Shown: positions 26,501 through 34,323 of the stretch, one piece after another | Layout of the letters: each line of letters opens with the position of its first letter | Numbering within the stretch: the first letter of the stretch is position 1 | Assembly: GCA_947476185.1 (NCBI GenBank) | Contig: CANJPX010000034.1 | Location: 1-34,552, forward strand | Direction of reading: 5' to 3' | From: Bacteroidota bacterium | GTDB taxonomy: Bacteria; Bacteroidota; Bacteroidia; 2-12-FULL-35-15 | Length of the DNA stretch: 34,552 nt | Translations under genes and position numbers: made by a program | The notes under the pieces: generated by a model | Database searches by the model: none | Seen by the model: the letters and a program-made list of their open reading frames with translations, nothing else | What the model was told of the DNA's origin: nothing

Positions 26501-26537
26501 GTATTATATTCTAAAATTTAAACCGCTAAAAGATTAA
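23511..26537 (+). CDS. Reg_prop/Y_Y_Y sensor histidine kinase of the HisKA_2 type
   Basis: 1008 aa. Signal peptide to about residue 29 (FSLLFSLQTNAQ). A periplasmic region of repeated ligand-biogenesis (reg_prop) blades follows, each with a D-x-x-G-x-x-W-I-G-T core (EDSRGYLWIGTSGGG and many more), to about 620, then a Y_Y_Y domain (FKLEGFDKEWSPYD ... LPPGKYRFLVKA). One membrane helix lies around WWFMSLCFVVICCGIYW, then a coiled linker. The kinase core has EVHHRVKNNLQIINSLINIQ (about 813-832, phospho-acceptor His near 815/816), LLNEIISNAFKYAF, GDNGVGYD and STLGLELIKIL. There is no receiver or AraC domain, unlike Bacteroides hybrid regulators. Ligand and response regulator are unknown. An LMW phosphatase gene follows after 7 bases. 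Confidence 0.93.
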   Translation: MKIARLHKYHYFYLLAFFSLLFSLQTNAQLFNFRNYSLDDGLSQSEINCIYEDSRGYLWIGTSGGGLCRFDGKEFKTYEEKDGLCGQIISSVSENNDHEIMIGNQNGALCKFNGLQFSQIESGNKQFSTSRIKFIATDDNNNTIIGKDNQIVKYSEKKFETFPIKGDTTKYFIVNCFKKDSRNIIWIGTNRGLLVLKNETLLRVNDMEYISNSDITALTEDIDGNIWAVENEFNIYKIKIVGPSHYQVKANKIDSIPIPFDTKINSIHFDHKNQFWVATQNKGVYKFSANQLTNFNQTNGMPVDNASNIFEDRSGNIWFGTSGGGLVKFTNQAFTYFDNLEGFREKDIFTICADKKGNIWIGTSLHGIYKYNGNSVENISKSSKIGEVEARSIFCDSKGNVWIGTTKGLTKYDGSFHPINIPGCKNIRAIFEDKIGNIWIGTRGHYAFIYNGKEVKLLDTKEGLGNENVYSFIQDKSGKIWIGTGGGIFVYSDEKITKRYTTSDGLCNSYAGSMVVDKFGTIWVGTDNCVARFDGNKFISYSTKEGLASGTVYLINTDNYGNIWVGTNKGLDKISLNEKGEIESILNYGKDEGFKGIECNSRATCIDQNGCLWFGTIKGAIKFDPKEELIRKPEIPSLNITKIKLFYDDVDWKKYSDTLSQWYNLPLKLKLAHDENHLTFDFVGISKTFPENIKYSFKLEGFDKEWSPYDKLSSTTYSNLPPGKYRFLVKALSKAGIETLKPEEFSFEIKAPFWTSWWFMSLCFVVICCGIYWYNKFRKVKQELYLERLEKIIKQRTAEIIKKRDENEILLKEVHHRVKNNLQIINSLINIQSDYVNDPKVSEFFSEIRNRIRTISLVHEKLYKSTDYGNINVKEYIHMLVENLIETYSINKEINLKLDLEVQHFNLNTIIPLGLLLNEIISNAFKYAFHNVENGQIEIELHKSNLSDEYTIIIGDNGVGYDQKLLDSDNSTLGLELIKILSSQLNGSIERIEKPGTYYILKFKPLKD
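24228..24248 (+). repeat. Intragenic perfect inverted repeat in the sensor kinase gene
   Basis: ATAGTGGG (24228-24235), loop TCCCT, CCCACTAT (24241-24248). This 8-bp stem with four G/C pairs beside the loop is notable in such AT-rich coding DNA. It encodes part of a propeller blade (IVGPSHY). It may be chance. Confidence 0.4.
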
Positions 26538-26544
26538 TTGTTCC

Positions 26545-27000
26545 ATGACTAAAATTTTAATGGTTTGCCTGGGTAATATTTGTCGCTCACCTCTTGCTGA
26601 AGGTATTTTGAGAGAAAAGTCGGAGAAGAAGAATCTATCTATTTATATTGATTCTGCAGGCACTTCAAATTACCACATTGGTGATCATCCCGACAGACGA
26701 ACTGTTTCCAATGCCTTGGCGCATGGTGTTGATATTTCACAACTGAAAGCTAGGCAATTTTCAAGTGGAGACTATGATAATTTCGATCGTATTTTTGTTA
26801 TGGATAGTTCAAATTATTCGGATGTTATTTCCCTGGCAAGAAATGAAGGAGATAAAAAAAAAGTGGAACTCATTTTAAATTGCGTTTATCCGAATTCTAA
26901 TATGTCTGTACCCGACCCCTATTTCGGTGGTGAACAAGGATTTGAAAATGTATTTATATTGCTCGATAAAGCATGTGATGAAATTATAAGATCTATTTGA
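26545..27000 (+). CDS. Low-molecular-weight protein-tyrosine phosphatase
   Basis: 151 aa, standard length. The P-loop is MVCLGNICRSPLAEG with nucleophile Cys8 and Arg14 (C-x5-R-S). IDSAGTSNYHIGDHPDRR and DRIFVMDSSNY are family motifs, and the general acid lies in VPDPYFGG. It dephosphorylates tyrosine residues in the cytosol; relatives next to Wzc-type kinases regulate polysaccharide export, but no BY-kinase is present here. It begins 7 bases after the sensor kinase stop, so the two are probably one operon. ArsC at 17058-17444 shares the fold, but this protein lacks the arsenate-reductase cysteines. Confidence 0.92.
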   Translation: MTKILMVCLGNICRSPLAEGILREKSEKKNLSIYIDSAGTSNYHIGDHPDRRTVSNALAHGVDISQLKARQFSSGDYDNFDRIFVMDSSNYSDVISLARNEGDKKKVELILNCVYPNSNMSVPDPYFGGEQGFENVFILLDKACDEIIRSI

Positions 27001-27030
27001 TCTGAAAAATGTTAAATTATATATATTACT

Positions 27031-27744
27031 ATGAACCCTAAAGGAATACTTTATTTAATACCAACAACACTTGGCGAAACTGCCGAAACGGCTGATGTAA
27101 TTCCAATTAAGATCAATCAGATCATCAATACTATTGATGAATATATAGTTGAGAATGAGAAAACAGCAAGACATTACCTAAAAAAAATAGGAATAGTTAA
27201 ACCGCTGCAGGAAATTATATTACATCCACTAAACCAGCACACTGGTTCTGTTGATCTTTCGAGTTATCTGAAATCGATCTCCTTGGGAAAAAATATTGGT
27301 GTTATATCTGAAGCTGGTTGTCCGGGTGTAGCTGATCCCGGCTCCGAAGTTGTTAGGTTAGCACATGCGAATAATATTAAGGTTGTACCATTGGTTGGCC
27401 CTTCTTCTATTTTATTGGCCTTGATGGCTTCAGGCTTTAACGGTCAAAGTTTTACTTTTAATGGATATCTTCCTAAAGAAAGAGGCGAACGAATAAAAAA
27501 AATAAAAGAGTTAGAAAAAACGGCACACCAAAAAAGTCAAACACAATTGTTTATTGAGACGCCTTACCGAAATATGCATATCCTGGATGATGTATTGTCG
27601 AATTGTGATAGCAAAACAAGACTATGTATTGCCTGTGATATTACACTTGCTACAGAATTTATTAAAACAAAAAGTATTGGTGAGTGGAAAAAGCAAATAC
27701 CTGATATTGCGAAACGTCCTACAATTTTCCTGATCTATAAATAA
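27031..27744 (+). CDS. RsmI-like SAM-dependent methyltransferase (tetrapyrrole methylase fold), short paralogue
   Basis: 237 aa, shorter than RsmI (about 280), with the opening KGILYLIPTTLGETAETADV instead of RsmI's L-Y-L-V-x-T-P-I-G-N. The core motif ISEAGCPGVADPGSEVVRLAH matches RsmI, which methylates the 2'-O of C1402 of 16S rRNA. VVPLVGPSSILLALMASGFN and NGYLPKERGER also fit. The later part (QLFIETPYRN, ACDITLATEFI) completes the fold. Such short forms are common in Bacteroidota beside a true RsmI, so rRNA methylation is possible but not certain. It lies 30 bases after the phosphatase gene and converges with the CotH gene, whose end is one base away. Confidence 0.85.
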   Translation: MNPKGILYLIPTTLGETAETADVIPIKINQIINTIDEYIVENEKTARHYLKKIGIVKPLQEIILHPLNQHTGSVDLSSYLKSISLGKNIGVISEAGCPGVADPGSEVVRLAHANNIKVVPLVGPSSILLALMASGFNGQSFTFNGYLPKERGERIKKIKELEKTAHQKSQTQLFIETPYRNMHILDDVLSNCDSKTRLCIACDITLATEFIKTKSIGEWKKQIPDIAKRPTIFLIYK

Positions 27745-27745
27745 A

Positions 27746-30385
27746 TTACAATCTAACCCACTTCACGGTCTCACCGATGCAGGTTTTTATAATATAAACT
27801 CCGGGCTGAAGAGTTGCAGTTTCAATAAACATAGCTTTTTCTACAGTCATAATTTTTTGACCAAGCGAATTATATAGATTAAATGAAATAGGTTTATTAA
27901 AATATAATTTGTCAAAATTCTTTGCAGGATTCGGATATACGCTTAAGGGTTGAGACTCGTCAATAACAGTTGTTTCATGATTTGATCTTCCAGGAGTAGG
28001 AAAATTAAAAAATATCCAGGTTGAATCCCCATCTTTTTGTCTACCCCATGAATGATTTGGATTTTGTGAAGAATAAACAATTGAGTCTACTGTTGTTTTT
28101 CCATCAGGTAATATTAATGCGAGTGCTTCACCCGAGGATGATAATTTAAAATCAACATGATTAATACCTTGCTCCAATTGCTGATCCGCCCAAAGTAATA
28201 AAAAACCTTTTGCCGGAATGATTGTTTTTGTCTTTCCGCTTGCAAAACGATATTTTATTTTGTTAGACAAAGAATCTGTTACGTAATATCCGTCAATATC
28301 TACTTGAAAATTATTTGGATTATAGATCTCAAACCAATCATCTTTTTCACCGTATTCATCAGCATAGTTTGTGTTTCGGGCCACTAATTCATTCAGATAT
28401 AAATAATGAATAGGTTTAAATGTTGTGTCGACAGAAAATACCGCAGTAAAAGAAGTGTCGCTATTTAAGTAAACAACAGTATCGGGATTTGTGATCAAAG
28501 TGTTAAGCCAATTCATAAACCTGTAACCCGGACGGGCTATGGCCTTTAAAGGAACAGGTATCGAGGTAAAATATTTCCCTTTCCAAGGATAAGGCGAGCC
28601 AGTTATCCCGATTGTGTTATTATCTATGATAAGCGTGCTCAACTTAACTCTTCCGGCCAATGTGTCTGATACGTTGACAATAACATCGATTGTATCAGCC
28701 AAAATAAAATTATTCATGTAATGTTTAAGGATCTTTGCCGGACGTTTATTTATAAAATCCAAGAGATCAGTATTTATCGTATTCCATTTTGTTAGTGAGG
28801 GTACTTCCGATGCTCTTGACGCAAGCGTTGTTGAAACAGAAGGGTACCTCCATCTGTTCACATGGTCAGGCATTTCTAAACTTAATTCTGCATCCAGATT
28901 ATTTGCAATAGCAGAGATCCTTGACGGTAAAAATTCAGTATTCAACAGATCTGCACACCTGTTTATAAATTGATACTTAAAATCAGCATTGACCATCAAA
29001 GCTCTTAAAAGAAGAGTTGAATTCCCTCCAGTTGTCGAAATTGCAACGCTCAATGAATTGTAATTCGGATAAACGCCACTACAATCACCACCAAACCCGG
29101 CATCCAGATCATACATCATCCATCGCCAACGACCATCACGATTTACTCCAGCATTTGGATCGTAATACGGGGTTTTATACCTCCAGAATTTTATATTATT
29201 ATTTGGCCAGTCTCCATTCCCAAAATAAATTTCTGATGTTTCATAATCGATATAATTATCAACATCTATCAATGTTTTGATATAGTTAAAATTTGATGGA
29301 TTTGTCATATCATTGTTTACGGCAAAATCCCGCATATTTAAATAGTGAATATTATCCGAAGGTGCTCCATCATCTAAAGCTCCACTCAATTCCAAAACAA
29401 CCACATCTGAAGTGTTACAATGATATTTATTTGCGATATAATTTTCATCGAATATATCTTTGATAGTTTGAATCCCCCAATATTCCCCGTTAATAAAAAC
29501 AATTACTTGCGATGAATGCTGCACTTCAAAGTCCATGTTTTGTACCATTTGTCCAGCAAGGTCGTCTCTTGGAAAACAATCAGGACGGTGACCGCTGTTT
29601 CGCAATAAAAAACTCTTAAAGACATTGGTGTTCTTGTCATAAAAAAATTGATATCCGAAGGAATCTTTATCTATCGATCTCCGAGAGATAAACATCAATG
29701 ATTTTTGCGGAGCATGTCTTCCTCCTCCTCCATGCTCTCTGACCCCGCAATATTGAGATAATTTTAAGCTTCCATCCGTTCCGAACAATTGAATGTTTAC
29801 AATCCGCTCTTCAGCATCAACAGAATAGTTTCCTTCATTAACTGTATCGATCCCATAAACATAAATTCCTGTGGTATCTGAAAAGAAATTTGCACTGTCG
29901 GTACTTATTGAAACAACGGGCATGGAATATTTAGTGCTTAATAAAGCATCGATAAAATAATTTGCAACAATTGTTTTGCTTGAAAGGTAACCTGTTTTGA
30001 ATGCTTTTGCTTTCAGCACAGTAGATTTATTAACTTCTGCATAAGGAGCAAGCCATCCCCTTGTATTTGCACGAGCAGAATCGTAACCATTTATAGGATA
30101 TGTAAATGAGGGGTTTGTTGGGATCATTGAAAATGAATTTGCCTGACCTGTCCTATTCTTTATTAAGATTGGAGTGGAATAAACGGCTGAAGAAATTGTC
30201 GGTTCATTTCCGTTTAATGTATAATGAATTGTTACACCAGCATCGGGAGATGAAATGGTCACAAAAATTGAATCTGAATAATAGCCAGCAGGATGTGAAA
30301 ATGATGGTGCAGAAAGAGTTTGTGCTTGATTGAAAAAAGGCAAGAACAAAAGAATAATCAGAAAAATCTTTTTTCGCACAAACAT
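27746..30385 (-). CDS. Secreted CotH-kinase-like protein with chitobiase-like, lamin-tail and type A T9SS domains
   Basis: 879 aa from the ATG at 30385; a TTG at 30397 is possible but less likely. Signal peptide MFVRKKIFLIILLFLPFFN-QAQ. Residues ~30-150 form a chitobiase/HEX C-terminal-like beta domain (YYSDSIFVTISS, IHYTLNGNEPT). A CotH domain follows: HAPQKSLMF, FINGEYWGIQTIKDIFDE (about 297-314), NGDWPNNNIKFWR (about 390-402) and MMYDLDAGFGG (about 424-434). Then come an InlB-B-repeat-like stretch (PGYRFMNWLNT), a lamin-tail domain (YLYLNELVARN ... DDWFEIYNPN) and a type A T9SS tail (SVYPNPAKN ... LQPGVYIIK). CotH proteins are atypical kinases in spore coats. A secreted surface role is inferred here; substrate unknown. 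It lies 98 bases after the GT2 gene. Confidence 0.9.
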   Translation of the reverse strand: MFVRKKIFLIILLFLPFFNQAQTLSAPSFSHPAGYYSDSIFVTISSPDAGVTIHYTLNGNEPTISSAVYSTPILIKNRTGQANSFSMIPTNPSFTYPINGYDSARANTRGWLAPYAEVNKSTVLKAKAFKTGYLSSKTIVANYFIDALLSTKYSMPVVSISTDSANFFSDTTGIYVYGIDTVNEGNYSVDAEERIVNIQLFGTDGSLKLSQYCGVREHGGGGRHAPQKSLMFISRRSIDKDSFGYQFFYDKNTNVFKSFLLRNSGHRPDCFPRDDLAGQMVQNMDFEVQHSSQVIVFINGEYWGIQTIKDIFDENYIANKYHCNTSDVVVLELSGALDDGAPSDNIHYLNMRDFAVNNDMTNPSNFNYIKTLIDVDNYIDYETSEIYFGNGDWPNNNIKFWRYKTPYYDPNAGVNRDGRWRWMMYDLDAGFGGDCSGVYPNYNSLSVAISTTGGNSTLLLRALMVNADFKYQFINRCADLLNTEFLPSRISAIANNLDAELSLEMPDHVNRWRYPSVSTTLASRASEVPSLTKWNTINTDLLDFINKRPAKILKHYMNNFILADTIDVIVNVSDTLAGRVKLSTLIIDNNTIGITGSPYPWKGKYFTSIPVPLKAIARPGYRFMNWLNTLITNPDTVVYLNSDTSFTAVFSVDTTFKPIHYLYLNELVARNTNYADEYGEKDDWFEIYNPNNFQVDIDGYYVTDSLSNKIKYRFASGKTKTIIPAKGFLLLWADQQLEQGINHVDFKLSSSGEALALILPDGKTTVDSIVYSSQNPNHSWGRQKDGDSTWIFFNFPTPGRSNHETTVIDESQPLSVYPNPAKNFDKLYFNKPISFNLYNSLGQKIMTVEKAMFIETATLQPGVYIIKTCIGETVKWVRL

Positions 30386-30483
30386 AATTAGTATCAACTC
30401 TGTAATGATAGTTATAATATTAAAAATACAATATTTTTTTATCTTAAAAAATACAAAAACAAGATCGCTAATTTTATTGAAAA

Positions 30484-31791
30484 TTATAGTTTCAAGGCTT
30501 TTGCATGCCGCGAAGATTTAGCGGGATTCCAATTATCCTTATAAGATGTTTTAAAGAAAAGTTCTTGTATATATGCAGTAGTTCTTACAATACGGAGGAA
30601 GTAGCCAAAGTAAAATACCATCAAGGGTAAATAAATTAAAAAGTAGGTAACAGATTCATTTTTACGATCTCGGAAAGGAGAGAATACAAGAAACTTGAAA
30701 ACATTATTTGCCGTGTAAAGCATAATGTTCATTGGAACAATGAAAAACAATTGTGATCCGAAATTTATGATCATGTCGGCCAAATAGAAATACCATTTGA
30801 TATTCAAAATTAAATTATAGGTGATATTCTCAACAAAAGAAATAAAGTTTGACCAGCGGAATGAATCATTTGGGAAAAATACATCGCGGTGTTTACGTAA
30901 ACGGAAACGGATGAGTGATTTATCCCAACGCAATCGTTGTTTTATAAGTTTCTTGAATGTGTTAGGAACACTTGTTTGGCAAACTGCTGAAGGTTCAAAA
31001 TGGATCTTATATCCTAGTTTTCTGATCTTTACAGTAATGTCTCCATCCAATCCAGGACCAATATCCCAACCGCCTAGCCTGTCGAGTGCTTCTTTTTTAA
31101 ATGCTCCGAAAGCACCCGAAATAACGCGATAAATCCCCAATTCACTGGATGCGATCCTCCCGACTGAAATTGTATCCATATATTCGATTGCTTGCAGTGT
31201 CGCACATAAACTTTCCTTATAATTTCTTACTTGCACATTCCCGCCAATTGCTCCGATATTTAAATCGTAATAAAATGGCACAAGAATATTTTCGATCGCA
31301 TCTCTGTCGTAGGAACAATCTGCATCCAAATGAATAACAAATTGACCGCGAGAATAACGTAATCCCAGGTTTGCGGCAGAAGCTTTTCCACCCCGAACTT
31401 CATTCCTTAAATAAGTATCAATGAATCCGCTCTTTTTTAAGCTTCTGCATATTTCCGGGGTCGCATCATCTGAACCATCATCTATAACAATCAATTCAAA
31501 ATTTTGATAGGTTTGTTCTTTTAAAGAGTTTGCTAATTTATAAATATTCTGACCTTCATTTTTCCCGGGGACAATGATAGAAATGAAAGGTTGTTTTTCC
31601 CACAATGTCAAGCGGGCATCAGCTATTCTTTTTTTGCGAAAAAAGCCGGTGAATTTCCATAAAACAAGAGTCGTGATCTCGATAAGAAAGAAACGGAAAA
31701 ATTCAAAGACGAAAAAAAACCAGAACATGCGGAAGAACTTTGCAGCATCAACAGCAGTTGCGTAGTTATAAAGCTCATCAATATAACGCAT
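30484..31791 (-). CDS. Membrane glycosyltransferase family 2, processive polysaccharide-synthase type
   Basis: 435 aa. An N-terminal membrane segment (FFRMFWFFFVFEFFRFFLIE, 19-38) precedes a GT-A domain: ISIIVPGKNEGQ (70-81), IVIDDGSDDATPEI (101-114), HLDADCSYD (154-162, metal-binding DAD 156-158), GGWDIGPGLDGDITVKI (240-256, acid residues Asp249/251) and Q285-R-L-R-W289 (QxxRW). C-terminal hydrophobic segments (326-400) would form the translocation path. The QxxRW motif places it with cellulose, hyaluronan and poly-GlcNAc synthases and Alg8, which polymerise a sugar nucleotide and push the chain across the inner membrane. Its ATG overlaps the stop of the TackOD1 gene by one base (TAATG), so the two are translationally coupled. 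The polymer is unknown. Confidence 0.9.
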   Translation of the reverse strand: MRYIDELYNYATAVDAAKFFRMFWFFFVFEFFRFFLIEITTLVLWKFTGFFRKKRIADARLTLWEKQPFISIIVPGKNEGQNIYKLANSLKEQTYQNFELIVIDDGSDDATPEICRSLKKSGFIDTYLRNEVRGGKASAANLGLRYSRGQFVIHLDADCSYDRDAIENILVPFYYDLNIGAIGGNVQVRNYKESLCATLQAIEYMDTISVGRIASSELGIYRVISGAFGAFKKEALDRLGGWDIGPGLDGDITVKIRKLGYKIHFEPSAVCQTSVPNTFKKLIKQRLRWDKSLIRFRLRKHRDVFFPNDSFRWSNFISFVENITYNLILNIKWYFYLADMIINFGSQLFFIVPMNIMLYTANNVFKFLVFSPFRDRKNESVTYFLIYLPLMVFYFGYFLRIVRTTAYIQELFFKTSYKDNWNPAKSSRHAKALKL

Positions 31792-33212
31792 TAATCAAAT
31801 AGATCTTTGGTTAATTCTTGTAACTGGATCTCGGCTTTTGTGTGTGAATGCAATATCTTTCCTTTAGAAAGCACTTTTACATCAAAGCCATCAAAATTGT
31901 TTTTTATAACCTTCTCGATGAGGATACTCAAGCTCATGAGCTGTTGTTCAGCTTTCATTGTATCAGAATTTATCAACCCTAAATATAATGTTGAAGAATT
32001 TTCAAAAGCAATAAAATCTGCAGGATGAATGTTTTCGCGGATCATATGCACAAGGTCTTCTAATAATTTCTTCTCTGCTTTTTTACCGATCTTATTATAG
32101 AGTTCAAAAATGTTCTCTAAATTAATTATCGCAATACTTGTCTTTTGCGATGAATTTGCTTTTATACGCTCCAATTCATAATGCAACATTATCTTAAATG
32201 TTGCCATATTTATTGTGCCGAAAATATCTTCTATCTCTTGTCCTGACGATAAAAAACCATTGGTAGCAGCTGCTCTCCCCTTTTTAGTCAGTTTGTAAAT
32301 GTTTATTGATTTTGGAATCAAATATTGCACTTCAACATCCTGTGAGCAGGAAATACATTTTGCTTTCACAAAGAAATCCTGGAAATTATTATCACAACTA
32401 TTGCAATGATGGATAATGGAAGGCTTATCATAATCAACACCAATATGACGTAGGCCTTTGTTACATTTTGGGCATGTTAAAGTATTATCAATTGAATTTT
32501 TATAATCCGAAAGTGGTCCGATATAAGCACATGGAAAATGATGTACTAGATCTTCTGATTTAGAATTGGATGAATTACAATGCGGACAAACCTCGCGATA
32601 ACTCAGGAATCCGCTACTGCAAAGATTACATAAATAAATGCGTTCCATGAAATCAGGCCATATCAAACCTTCCCTTTCAGCCCATTCAAAAATTTCCAGC
32701 ACTTGCGATTCTTCAGCATCGTCAAAATGAACCGATATTTCAGGATATGTATATCCGATAATTGAGCTTACATCGACATGAGGCTTTAGTGTTTTGAGGT
32801 CACGTGTGAACATAAAATTCAACACCTTTTTCATTGTCTGTGCTTCAAATGAGGATATGATCTGATAATCGAGCTGTGTTGTTTTGAAAAATATTTGCTT
32901 TACAACTTCTGAGATCTCTTTTATCTGATCGTATGAATAGACAATACCATCATGCAAATAATTTAAAAATGGATCTTTGGATTCTTTATGATTGATCAAA
33001 AAGATCGGTTTCAGATAAAATTCAGGATTGTAATGAGTGCGTATTCTTTTGATAATAAATCGTGCAAACTCAGCATCTCTGGCATCCACGATAATAGCAT
33101 CGTAACCCATCAAATGTTCAATTTTCAGGCTGGAGTTACTGTCGATCGTATAAAACAATAAGTTTTCGTATTCAATCTTATTGTCTTTTATTTCTATGTT
33201 ATCGAATTTCAT
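31791..33212 (-). CDS. TackOD1-like zinc-ribbon protein with receiver-like and degenerate GGDEF-like ends
   Basis: 473 aa, soluble. Residues 1-115 look like a receiver fold (YDAIIVDARD with Asp43; PIFLINHK). The centre (about 190-300) has five CxxC pairs: Cys195/198, 209/212, 247/250, 270/273, 286/289, plus HHFPCAYIGP (His224/225, Cys228) and LRHIGVDYDKP. This pattern matches the TackOD1 output domain first named from thaumarchaeal signalling proteins, as far as I can judge by eye. Residues ~340-470 resemble a nucleotide-cyclase/GGDEF fold (TSIAIINLENIFELYNKIG; ADFIAFENSSTLYLGL) but lack the G-G-D/E-E-F loop, so no cyclase activity is expected. It probably senses or relays a signal to the GT2 synthase encoded directly downstream. 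Confidence 0.78.
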   Translation of the reverse strand: MKFDNIEIKDNKIEYENLLFYTIDSNSSLKIEHLMGYDAIIVDARDAEFARFIIKRIRTHYNPEFYLKPIFLINHKESKDPFLNYLHDGIVYSYDQIKEISEVVKQIFFKTTQLDYQIISSFEAQTMKKVLNFMFTRDLKTLKPHVDVSSIIGYTYPEISVHFDDAEESQVLEIFEWAEREGLIWPDFMERIYLCNLCSSGFLSYREVCPHCNSSNSKSEDLVHHFPCAYIGPLSDYKNSIDNTLTCPKCNKGLRHIGVDYDKPSIIHHCNSCDNNFQDFFVKAKCISCSQDVEVQYLIPKSINIYKLTKKGRAAATNGFLSSGQEIEDIFGTINMATFKIMLHYELERIKANSSQKTSIAIINLENIFELYNKIGKKAEKKLLEDLVHMIRENIHPADFIAFENSSTLYLGLINSDTMKAEQQLMSLSILIEKVIKNNFDGFDVKVLSKGKILHSHTKAEIQLQELTKDLFD

Positions 33213-33226
33213 TGCAAAATTTTATT

Positions 33227-34309
33227 TTAGTACTTAAACTTTGTAACAGTAACGCTCATCTTATAAAACGCTCTCCAATGTGAATATTCTTGTTCCGAAA
33301 CCGGATAAATGTCAGCCGCAATTGTTCTTGTTGTTGGTTCATAGCGTTTTTGAAATTCATCAGGAAGCGGATAAGTAGCATAATAGAATCGTTTGATTAT
33401 ACCTTTACTGTCTGTTCCATCGGGGAATTCAATATTTACCATATCTCCTTCTTTAAAATAATTCAAGTCTTCTTGCTCAAAAAATCCTTTCACATACATC
33501 GGAGTGTTTTTGTGAATGGCCATAATTTGTTCTGATTTTAAAGCCACTTCATACTGATGTGTATAAATGCGGGTAACCGTTCCATCGATTGGGGAATAAA
33601 AAATCTTTACAGCATTTTCATCATTATTGCCATTACCTCCTCCACCAATAGAGCCACTCTTTATACTTTTAACACGAGGAGCTTTGATCATACTATTCAA
33701 TTGTTTTAACAAACCATACAACTGATTATTCTCACTTGTCAATTTAGAAATAGCAGTATTTAATCGTAAAATTTCGTTCTGAACATATTCCAATCTGTTT
33801 TTAGGTAATACATCTAAAACTACTTCATTTTGCAAACGTTGGATCTCTGTCTTGTAGCTGGCGATTAGCGCACCGGATTCTGTAATATCAATTTTGTTTA
33901 ATGCTACCTTTTTCATCAAGGCATATTTTTCTTTTTCGATCCAATCCCACTCATTGTCGTAGCTGGTAGCAGTGATTCCACCAGATAATGAAAGGTTACC
34001 CCATAAATTATCTTTATCCAAAGTATAAGTGAATAAAGAATCGCCCACTTTAACAGTATCTCCTTCTTCTTTTTGAAATCCTATGATCCTGCAATCATCT
34101 GTTAAACGAATACTAACGTTTTCAAACAGAACTTGTCCATCCGCTTTAATAAAAAATGTTTTATTGATGGCATAATACCCTAAAAAAAGGAAAACAAGCG
34201 ACAAAAAAACAATATAAATCACTCTATCCCAATTGCGTTTAGGCCTTTTGGCATCTTCGTTAACTACACGGATAACTGAATCTTTACGTTTAAAATCTAT
34301 ACTTTTCAA
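33227..34309 (-). CDS. HlyD-like membrane adaptor (Alg44-like co-polymerase candidate)
   Basis: 360 aa. A short basic cytoplasmic tail (to ~29), one membrane helix (IYIVFLSLVFLFLGYYAI, 31-48), then the first half of a lipoyl/barrel-sandwich domain (RIIGFQKEEGDTVKVGDSLF). A coiled coil (about 125-215) is followed by a glycine/asparagine-rich insert (SIGGGGNGNNDEN), the second lipoyl half (KIFYSPIDGTVTRIYTHQYEVA) and a beta-barrel part (VKGFFEQEDLNYF). This is the HlyD/membrane-fusion layout; the periplasmic part of Alg44 in alginate synthesis is of the same type. The only usable start is TTG at 34309: a stop lies two codons upstream and no ATG occurs for over 100 residues. It lies 14 bases from each neighbour, in an operon with the TackOD1 and GT2 genes. 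Confidence 0.87.
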   Translation of the reverse strand: MKSIDFKRKDSVIRVVNEDAKRPKRNWDRVIYIVFLSLVFLFLGYYAINKTFFIKADGQVLFENVSIRLTDDCRIIGFQKEEGDTVKVGDSLFTYTLDKDNLWGNLSLSGGITATSYDNEWDWIEKEKYALMKKVALNKIDITESGALIASYKTEIQRLQNEVVLDVLPKNRLEYVQNEILRLNTAISKLTSENNQLYGLLKQLNSMIKAPRVKSIKSGSIGGGGNGNNDENAVKIFYSPIDGTVTRIYTHQYEVALKSEQIMAIHKNTPMYVKGFFEQEDLNYFKEGDMVNIEFPDGTDSKGIIKRFYYATYPLPDEFQKRYEPTTRTIAADIYPVSEQEYSHWRAFYKMSVTVTKFKY

Positions 34310-34323
34310 AACTTATTATTTTA

